Under the pieces are notes generated by a model. The model saw only the letters and a list, made by a program, of their open reading frames with translations. It was not told the DNA's origin and did no database searches. Shown here in pieces: positions 6,288-11,286 of a stretch of 11,286 nt of DNA (within the stretch, counting starts at the first letter, position 1; every line of letters starts with the position of its first letter). A program made the translations under genes and the position numbers. Source of the DNA: a bacterium (GTDB lineage: Bacteria > Spirochaetota > UBA4802 > UBA5550); NCBI GenBank assembly GCA_024224995.1, contig JAAENB010000417.1, positions 1-11,286 of the forward strand, given 5' to 3'.

Positions 6288-7019
6288 GTGGATTTTAAAC
6301 GGGAAAATGACGTAATGATTCTAATCCAAGATCCTCGATTGAGTGAGTTTAGTGCCTGTACCTATATCGAAGAGAATGACTGGCGGTTTGAATACTTTTT
6401 TGCACTGGATCTTGATGAGGAAGAACTGAATATTGTTCTGGAGAACGGTTGGCGTAAATTTGGTGCCTATTATTTCCGCCCAAACTGCGAAAATTGTTTT
6501 AAATGCGTCCCCTTAAGAGTTCTTACGGAGGAATTTAAGCTCTCCAGGAGCCAAAAACGGGTTTTGAAAAAAGGTTCGGACATTACGGTTACTTTTGGGC
6601 CGCTTCAGTACAGTCCAAAGATCTACGCCCTGTTCCAGGATCATTCGGAGAACCGTTTTGGCAGGGATACCGATGAAGAGGATTTTATCTCTTCGTTCTA
6701 TACGCAGTCCTGCCCTTCCGTGCAATCGGAATATTACCTGGACGGTGAACTTATTGCTGTGGGCTTTCTTGACCGTTCGTCCGAAGCGCTCAGCAGTGTC
6801 TATTTTGTGTATAATACCGCTTATGAATATTTAAGCCTGGGTACGCTGAGCGTTCTCAAAGAGATTGAATACGCCGCTTCCCTGCAGCTGAAGTATTATT
6901 ACCTGGGCTATTATGTTGCCGAAAACGGAAGCATGGCCTATAAGAACAGGTACCATCCCAATGAGAAATATAACTGGCATAGCGGAGAGTGGGAAGGGGG
7001 AGAAGAGGGTGATCGGTGA
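6288..7019 (+). CDS. bpt: Bpt/Ate1-type aminoacyl-tRNA-protein transferase
   Basis: A 243-residue member of the COG2935 group, which transfers an amino acid (leucine for bacterial Bpt) from charged tRNA to the N-terminus of proteins with acidic N-terminal residues, marking them for Clp proteolysis. The N-terminal cluster CENCFKC (C67, C70, C73) followed by VPLRV is the family signature. The FGRDTDEEDF segment (124-133), LIAVGFLD (155-162) and the C-terminal LGYYV...MAYKNRYHPNE (206-226) match the GNAT-like fold. Whether it moves Leu or Arg cannot be read here. The start is a GTG at 6288; an in-frame ATG nine codons later (6315) is an alternative, and neither has a strong ribosome site. The C-terminus ends in an acidic, Gly-rich stretch. 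The gene is convergent with the cyclase operon. No clpS or clpA is in the window. Confidence 0.88.
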   Translation: MDFKRENDVMILIQDPRLSEFSACTYIEENDWRFEYFFALDLDEEELNIVLENGWRKFGAYYFRPNCENCFKCVPLRVLTEEFKLSRSQKRVLKKGSDITVTFGPLQYSPKIYALFQDHSENRFGRDTDEEDFISSFYTQSCPSVQSEYYLDGELIAVGFLDRSSEALSSVYFVYNTAYEYLSLGTLSVLKEIEYAASLQLKYYYLGYYVAENGSMAYKNRYHPNEKYNWHSGEWEGGEEGDR

Positions 7020-7049
7020 TCGGTGGCCCCGGAGGGCCGGGTGATCGGT
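7011..7049. repeat. GATCGGT repeats around a small hairpin
   Basis: GATCGGT occurs at 7011-7017, 7018-7024 and 7043-7049. Between the second and third copies GGCCC (7025-7029) pairs with GGGCC (7034-7038) around CGGA. The block fills the gap between the convergent Bpt-type gene and the cyclase operon, and the Bpt-type stop codon (7017-7019) is made from the repeat. The stem could hinder transcription but has no T-tract on either strand, so I do not call a terminator. Confidence 0.6.
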
Positions 7050-7052
7050 TTC

Positions 7053-8069
7053 TTACAACACTCCTTTCATTTTTATTATGTTTCTGCCTTCGAATTTGGC
7101 GTCGGGCATGAACCATTCTTCAAGGCCTTCGGGAATGAATTCCACAACGTCTTCTGTTAAGCTGAATGTGTTTGGTTTGGCGTATTTTTGGCCAAGGTGA
7201 AACACGGAGTTTATTGAATCCGATACGATGGTTCCGGTATTCCCCCTGTTTTTATACAGGGTATTTCCTATGTGAAGAGCAATCCGGTAGGAGAGGAGTG
7301 TATTAAAGGGATAATCTTCGAAGCTGATTATTTTCCTGTCCAGCATGAGTTTGAACCCGGTTTGAATGGCGTCGCATTTTTTGCCGTCAAAGGGCAGGAG
7401 AATGAGTCCGCAGAAATCCATCCACATCCATACCTGGCCGTTTATTGGGGCCACGGTTTCTTCCAATATATCATGGAAGGCGCTGGTAAAATCGTTCAGC
7501 AAAGCGCCTGAAAGATGTTTTTTTATGTATGCCTGGTTGTCCAGTTCCACGAACATAAAACAAAACGTGTATTCTTTTCCCGGTTTTATTTCTTTCCAGC
7601 TGTTGCCGGTTAAAATATAGTTTGCTTTTGAAGCGTTTTTCTTCGCGGCAGTTTTTTGAATTGTTTCTTCTATTTTGTCTGCTGCCGGGGGGGACCCGGC
7701 TTCCGGTAGTTTAAAATCGATCGCTTGTTTGAGCCGTTTTACCGGTATCCCTTCTTTGAAAAGCCCTTTTCCTATGTAGTCCGAAGCTCCGTTGAAAAAA
7801 AGCTCCGCAGTATCGCTTACGGCTCCTTTTGAGTCGATGAGGCCAAAACAAAGCCCCTTTTGTTTGGCAAGGAATTTGGCTGTTTTGGCAATGTCGGCGG
7901 CAGTGTTGTTTGATATATCAACATATATAAAGGAACGGGGTTCCGGTTTTTTTAGCTGTTTTTTTAGCTCCGACAGAGGGAAATATTCCAGGGTAAAGCC
8001 TTTTGCTTTTTCAATTGCCGTGAAACATTTTGGGATATTCTTGTTGTCCGAAAAAAGTATAATATTCAT
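7053..8069 (-). CDS. Receiver-like plus degenerate class III cyclase-like protein (A)
   Basis: A 338-residue protein, last gene of the operon. Residues 1-120 resemble a response-regulator receiver: strand MNIILFSDNK, SFIYVD with D51 at the phospho-acceptor position, GLIDSKG and FNGASDYIGK, which recalls the GAxDYxxKP end of receivers. A linker rich in Ala/Lys leads to a cyclase homology domain (about 165-310). There the first metal aspartate is E175 (FVELDNQ) and the second is F219 (WMWMDFCGL), so it should not bind catalytic metals alone. SINSVFHLGQKYAKP keeps N287 of the usual VN motif, with His where the transition-state Arg would be. The frame is open to 8114, but the ATG at 8069 aligns with the paralogue and has GGAAG 6 nt upstream. 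Likely a regulatory or complementing partner of B. Confidence 0.8.
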   Translation of the reverse strand: MNIILFSDNKNIPKCFTAIEKAKGFTLEYFPLSELKKQLKKPEPRSFIYVDISNNTAADIAKTAKFLAKQKGLCFGLIDSKGAVSDTAELFFNGASDYIGKGLFKEGIPVKRLKQAIDFKLPEAGSPPAADKIEETIQKTAAKKNASKANYILTGNSWKEIKPGKEYTFCFMFVELDNQAYIKKHLSGALLNDFTSAFHDILEETVAPINGQVWMWMDFCGLILLPFDGKKCDAIQTGFKLMLDRKIISFEDYPFNTLLSYRIALHIGNTLYKNRGNTGTIVSDSINSVFHLGQKYAKPNTFSLTEDVVEFIPEGLEEWFMPDAKFEGRNIIKMKGVL

Positions 8070-8072
8070 AAA

Positions 8073-8113
8073 TTGCTTCCTTATCGCTTCCTTATTGCTT
8101 CTTATTGCTTCCA
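8073..8113 (-). repeat. Tandem 10-11-bp repeats carrying ribosome binding sites between B and A
   Basis: On the minus strand the unit GGAAGCAATAA recurs four times with small changes (8113-8105, 8104-8095, 8094-8084, 8083-8073). The first unit supplies the last codons and, with the next, the stop of B (8102-8104). The last supplies the ribosome site of A. Slippage here would alter the spacing between the two genes and the number of GGAAG sites. Confidence 0.8.
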
Positions 8114-9025
8114 TTTTAACTGGTAATTATAATAGGTAACTTCTTTTGAGACTGTTATTGGTGTGAACTGGTCTGTTAGAAGACTGTCCAGTGTTGTTTT
8201 TACTACATCACTGATGGTGGCTGAATTTGGATTTGTGTATTTAGCCTCTATTTCGATTGCCTGTTTTACTGCTTCGTTCTTTTTTATATCTTCTTCATTG
8301 CCCGTAAAATCAAATGGGCCGTTATGTACGGCAAGCCGTACTTCCAGGTCATTTTTCAGTTTGCACTCAACCTGGTTATACATAAAGAGTCCATGCAGTA
8401 TATCCATTGCGCTGAGGGTTGACATGAGGTTTCTATTGCCGAAATAAAAGGCCGCGAGGCCGCCGTCGCCTTCCCAGCTCCAGATGCGTCCGTCCCGTTT
8501 GATAATGGCATTTCTTACGATTGTTCCCAGGTCGGAGTAGGTTGACTGGATAATATCATCGGTATATTCCCGTACCAGTTTGGAATTGCCTACTATATCG
8601 ATCCGGAGAAAGGTGAAGAAATATTCCATCCCTTCCCGGAGAACTCCCCAGTTTGTTGAGACCCGCTTGCTTGAGTCTTCCACAAACATCCGGGTTTCCT
8701 GGTCGAAAATGAACCCGCATTCGTTCAGTTCCATGACTATTTGCTTCAGATAATTTATCTGGTATTTTCGTCCCATGATTCCCGAGTACTGGGCCTCCAC
8801 AAGAAGTGTTACGAAATGAGGAAAAAGCCCCAGCGCCTTGAGATCCAGTACGATTTGCCGTGCCGCTTCACTCTTGGGTATGGGCACGCTTTCCGGGTAC
8901 CCGGTCCGTTTATTGAGGTTATAGTCCTCAACAATGTGACGGATAAAAACCAGCATCAGGCTGGTGTCCATGGACTCCGTTAATGATTTTGTTGTTAATG
9001 TTACCAGGCTTGTTGGTATTTTCAT
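8102..9025 (-). CDS. Class III nucleotidyl cyclase-like protein with metal aspartates (B)
   Basis: A 307-residue paralogue of the protein at 10044-10973. Residues 1-130 form a helical domain I do not recognise, with PIPKSEAARQI (48-58), GFIFD and FVED conserved between the copies. The cyclase homology domain begins at NWGVLREGMEYFFTFL and contains RIDIVGNS with D143 and GRIWSWEGDGGLAAF with D187, the two metal-binding aspartates of class III cyclases. The substrate-lysine position is not conserved. Downstream, LAVHNGPFDF and KQAIEIEAKYTNPNSATIS correspond to the later core, but the asparagine seen in B' is I257 here. B may therefore need a partner to complete an active site. It starts 16 nt after the A' stop and ends in repeats that overlap the leader of A. 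The start at 9025 gives an N-terminus collinear with the paralogue. Product (cAMP, cGMP or other) is unknown. Confidence 0.8.
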   Translation of the reverse strand: MKIPTSLVTLTTKSLTESMDTSLMLVFIRHIVEDYNLNKRTGYPESVPIPKSEAARQIVLDLKALGLFPHFVTLLVEAQYSGIMGRKYQINYLKQIVMELNECGFIFDQETRMFVEDSSKRVSTNWGVLREGMEYFFTFLRIDIVGNSKLVREYTDDIIQSTYSDLGTIVRNAIIKRDGRIWSWEGDGGLAAFYFGNRNLMSTLSAMDILHGLFMYNQVECKLKNDLEVRLAVHNGPFDFTGNEEDIKKNEAVKQAIEIEAKYTNPNSATISDVVKTTLDSLLTDQFTPITVSKEVTYYNYQLKWKQ

Positions 9026-9041
9026 TGTTCTGTATATTTCC

Positions 9042-10025
9042 TTATAGAAGTTTTTTCATTCTGAATATTTCTCTGTCTTCAAATTCTCCGGCCGCGGTAA
9101 AATAGTCTTCCATTTCTTTTGGGAGATATTCATAGATTTCCGGAGTGAGATACAATAGTCCGGGTTTGGCAAATTGCTGCCCCAGGTGAAAAATGGAGTT
9201 TACAGTCTCGGAAATGATCTTCCCGGTGTGTCCCCTTGTTTCATAAAGTGTATTTCCTATATGAAGCACAATGCGGTACGATATGAGCATATTAAAGGAA
9301 AAACCTTCCACGCACATTATTGCCCTGTCCAGCATGAGTCTAAAACAGGTTAAAATGGCTTCACAGTTTTTTCCGTTAAAAGGAAAGAGTATGAGTCCGC
9401 CCATTTCGTCCCACATCCATATTTTTCCGTTTATTGGTGATATTAATTTGTTTATATGGGTCTGGAAATTTTTTATGATCCGCTTTATATGGGTATCGCC
9501 GAATTTTTTGACGAGTTCTCTCTGGTTGTCCAGATCGATGTACATAAAACAGAACGTGTATTCCCGCCCGGCTTCTATCCCGGTCCAGTCGTTCCCGGTG
9601 AGGATATAATTTCTTTCCGTTGCGGTTTCGTTAAGCTCTTCCTGTATTTGCGTTTCTTCCGGGATCTTAAAATCCAATACCTGCTTGATCCTTTTTGCAT
9701 TGATCCCTTCTTTAAATTCTTCCTTGCTAATGTAATCGGACGCGCCGTTATGGAATTGTTCCGCTATTCTTTTTACCGCTCCTTTTGGATCAATGAGTCC
9801 ATAATGGACAACATTCTGTTTGGCCAGGTACTTGAGCAGCTTGTCCCGTTCCGATTCTTCATAGGCACCCAGGTCGATATATATTAATGAATCTTCTTCC
9901 TGCTTTTTGAAAATCTTCTTTAGATCTGCTGCCGGGTAATAACTCACCCGGTAATCCTTTGACTTCTCCACTGTTGTGAAACAGGTTCCAATCTTTTTGT
10001 TGTCTGAGAATACTATAATATCCAT
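9042..10025 (-). CDS. Receiver-like plus degenerate class III cyclase-like protein (A')
   Basis: A 327-residue paralogue of the protein at 7053-8069. The receiver-like domain (1-120) has MDIIVFSDNK, SLIYID with D51, GLIDPKG and HNGASDYISK. An acidic linker (121-140) precedes the cyclase-like domain. It keeps the first metal aspartate (FMYIDLDNQ, D164) but has M208 where the second should be (WMWDEMGGL). LHIGNTLYETRGHTGKIISETVNSIFH contains N276 of the VN motif, with H280 in place of the Arg. This half-site pattern is what would be expected of a partner subunit rather than of a self-sufficient homodimer. The ATG at 10025 follows the B' stop by 18 nt with AGGAAG upstream, so it is co-transcribed with B'. 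Cytoplasmic: no signal peptide or membrane segment. Confidence 0.8.
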   Translation of the reverse strand: MDIIVFSDNKKIGTCFTTVEKSKDYRVSYYPAADLKKIFKKQEEDSLIYIDLGAYEESERDKLLKYLAKQNVVHYGLIDPKGAVKRIAEQFHNGASDYISKEEFKEGINAKRIKQVLDFKIPEETQIQEELNETATERNYILTGNDWTGIEAGREYTFCFMYIDLDNQRELVKKFGDTHIKRIIKNFQTHINKLISPINGKIWMWDEMGGLILFPFNGKNCEAILTCFRLMLDRAIMCVEGFSFNMLISYRIVLHIGNTLYETRGHTGKIISETVNSIFHLGQQFAKPGLLYLTPEIYEYLPKEMEDYFTAAGEFEDREIFRMKKLL

Positions 10026-10043
10026 CCGGTTCTTCCTGTCCCT

Positions 10044-10973
10044 TTAGCTCTCCCAGTTTAACTGGTAGCGGTAATACTCAATGTCGGAATATGTATTTGT
10101 TTGAATGGGTTTTAGCTGGTTGGCCAGCAAGGGATCGAGCATTATTTCTACCATTCCGGTAATCGTGGCTGTTCCCGGCTCGGTGTATTTTTTCTCTATA
10201 TCGTTTACTTGCTTAATGATATCAAATTTCGTTAACTCTTCTTCGGTGTTTGTATATTCGCAGGTTCCGCTGTGTACTACCTGCCGTATCATAAGGGGCT
10301 CCCCCAGTTCGTTTTTGAACAGGTTATAAAAAAAAAGTTCATGGATGATCTCCATGGCACAGAGTGTGGCCAGGAGATGTTTATTGGAAAAATAGAACGC
10401 TATGAGCAGTCCGTCGCCGTCCGTGAGCCATACCCTGCCGTTTCGTTTATCTATGGCGTTTCGTACTATTTTCTGTAAGTCGGAATAGGTTTTATGTACT
10501 GCATTTTTGGGATAGGCCCGTACCAGGCGTGAACTGTCTACTATATCGAGCCGCAGAAAGGTAAATAAATACTCTTCTCCTTCCTTGAGCGCTCCCCAGT
10601 TCCTGGTCCGCCGTACATGGGGATCTTCCACAAATAGATGGTTTTCCTTGTCGAATATGAGTCCCAGTTCCCGGATTTCCCAGAGTATATCTCCCAGGCC
10701 CGATATATGGAACTTGTTTCCCCGGTATCCATTGTACTGTATATCTATCAATATTGAGATAAAGGTTAGAAAATTACCCTCTTCTATTACATCGGCTATT
10801 ATTTGCCTGGCTGCTTCACTCCGCGGTACGGGCAGGTTGCTTGCCAGTCCCAGCCGTTCGTGCAGGTCGTAATTTGGCATCAGGTCACGAGCGAGCAGGG
10901 TCATTGGCCGGATATCTATTGAATCCGCTACGGCTTTGACCGTTAAATCTGCTAGATACCTGGTTATTTGCAT
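10044..10973 (-). CDS. Class III nucleotidyl cyclase-like protein with metal aspartates (B')
   Basis: The first gene of the operon, 309 residues. The unrecognised N-terminal domain (1-130) has LPVPRSEAARQI (47-58), GYRGNKFHI (82-90), GLIFD and FVED. The cyclase homology domain has RLDIVDSS with D143 and NGRVWLTDGDGLLIAF with D187, so both metal ligands are in place and in more canonical surroundings than in B. QVVHSG and KQVNDIEKKYTEPGTATIT match the second half of the core; N257 may be the catalytic asparagine, but the spacing to the following PG is shorter than usual. There is no lysine at the purine-binding position, so ATP or GTP preference cannot be assigned. The ATG at 10973 has GGAGG 10 nt upstream and a promoter about 40 nt before it. 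Of the four proteins this is the likeliest to be catalytic. No transmembrane segment. Confidence 0.82.
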   Translation of the reverse strand: MQITRYLADLTVKAVADSIDIRPMTLLARDLMPNYDLHERLGLASNLPVPRSEAARQIIADVIEEGNFLTFISILIDIQYNGYRGNKFHISGLGDILWEIRELGLIFDKENHLFVEDPHVRRTRNWGALKEGEEYLFTFLRLDIVDSSRLVRAYPKNAVHKTYSDLQKIVRNAIDKRNGRVWLTDGDGLLIAFYFSNKHLLATLCAMEIIHELFFYNLFKNELGEPLMIRQVVHSGTCEYTNTEEELTKFDIIKQVNDIEKKYTEPGTATITGMVEIMLDPLLANQLKPIQTNTYSDIEYYRYQLNWES

Positions 10974-11012
10974 TTAAATGCTGCCTCCACTCCCTGATCC
11001 CTATTCATTATT

Positions 11013-11041
11013 AGAGTACTTTTTTTGTTTGTTCCTGTCAA
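11013..11041 (-). promoter_or_regulatory. Promoter of the four-gene cyclase-like operon
   Basis: On the minus strand, a perfect TTGACA (11041-11036) is followed after 17 nt by TACTCT (11018-11013), a weak -10 that keeps the first two bases and the final T of the consensus. An A-rich spacer and GGAGG at 10988-10984 follow before the ATG at 10973. The weak -10 suggests that activation may be needed. Confidence 0.5.
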
Positions 11042-11162
11042 GGACTAATTTGCGCTTCGGCTTCGGCTCCGCTCAGCGATCGTGTTAAGCTGGGCGCACC
11101 CTGCGGGCCGGGCTCCTCCGGGCTCCACTTCGTTCCGGTCCTGCGGAAGACCTCCGGACTAA
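11042..11162. repeat. GC-rich block bounded by GGACTAA direct repeats
   Basis: GGACTAA occurs at 11042-11048 and 11156-11162. Between them is a low-complexity GC-rich stretch with CCGGGCTCC repeated at 11108-11116 and 11118-11126 and GCTTCGGCTTCGGCTCCGCT near 11053-11072. I see no gene in it. It ends directly against the -35 box of the cyclase operon. The direct repeats could be a target-site duplication, but 7 bp is short enough for chance. Confidence 0.45.
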
Positions 11163-11192
11163 ACCCTGCGTATCCCTTGCGCGAAGAGATGT

Positions 11193-11286
11193 TCTCAAAG
11201 AACTTAATTTTTCTTGAGAGTGCTGACCCCGTGGAACGGGGAAAAATACGGAAGAAACTGTTTTTAAAAAATGGATCGGTTTCAGC
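11193..11286 (+). repeat. Partial copy related to the E1/E2 linker and tail (runs off the window)
   Basis: TTCTTGAGAG (11211-11220) followed by TGCTGACCCC matches the E2 tail around 6154-6176. It is followed by GGGGAAAAATACGGAAGAAAC, shared with the linkers of E1 (around 121-140) and E2 (around 5996-6014). TCTCAAAGAA (11193-11202) pairs with TTCTTGAGA (11211-11219) with one bulged A, and CCCCG/CGGGG flank TGGAA. No gene is seen in 10974-11286. Confidence 0.55.

Noticed and set aside
7025..7038. Intrinsic terminator between the convergent genes
   Set aside because: The stem is only 5 bp and neither strand has a T-tract after it.
8070..8114. Longer N-terminus of protein A (start at 8114)
   Set aside because: The extra 15 codons are translated tandem repeats overlapping the end of B, and the paralogue begins at the position matching 8069.

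Overview
This window looks like chromosome from a spirochaete, most likely a treponeme-like member of the Spirochaetales. The assignment is an inference. It rests on the gene mix (class II DAHP synthase, Bpt-type aminoacyl-transferase, MlaF-like ATPase with a lipoprotein-like amidase, degenerate class III cyclase pairs) and on dispersed hairpin repeats that read LFERSEFR-like in one frame. No rRNA, tRNA, CRISPR array or transposase gene is visible.

Layout. Positions 1-292 hold most of a composite palindromic repeat (E1), which runs straight into a thioredoxin gene (300-653, +). On the minus strand follow class II DAHP synthase (690-2027), an alpha/beta hydrolase of monoacylglycerol-lipase type with a long histone-H1-like Lys/Ala tail (2086-3234), a nested palindromic repeat (3366-3582), a zinc N-acetylmuramoyl-L-alanine amidase (3579-4988) and an MlaF-like ABC ATPase (4957-5730). 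The last two overlap and share a near-consensus promoter at 5759-5787. A second, complete composite repeat (E2, 5837-6166) lies between mlaF and a plus-strand Bpt-type transferase gene (6288-7019).

From 7053 to 10973 there is a four-gene minus-strand operon, transcribed B'-A'-B-A, with a perfect -35 box at 11036-11041. It is a tandem duplication of a two-gene module. Each A protein has a receiver-like N-terminus and a cyclase-like domain that has lost one or both metal-binding positions but keeps a VN/IN motif. Each B protein has an unrecognised N-terminal domain and a cyclase-like domain that keeps both metal-binding aspartates (D143, D187). The partners look complementary, as in a heterodimeric (C1/C2-like) cyclase. 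I regard this as the most interesting protein system here.

The second theme is the hairpin family. A nearly invariant 34-nt loop sits between long, near-perfect inverted arms. Arm sequence differs completely between loci (3428-3515 versus 165-258 and 6039-6132) while staying self-complementary. E1 and E2 each pair two such hairpins with loops in opposite orientation, so the two loops are complementary to each other. The right end (11193-11286) carries a piece related to the E1/E2 linker and tail and runs off the window.
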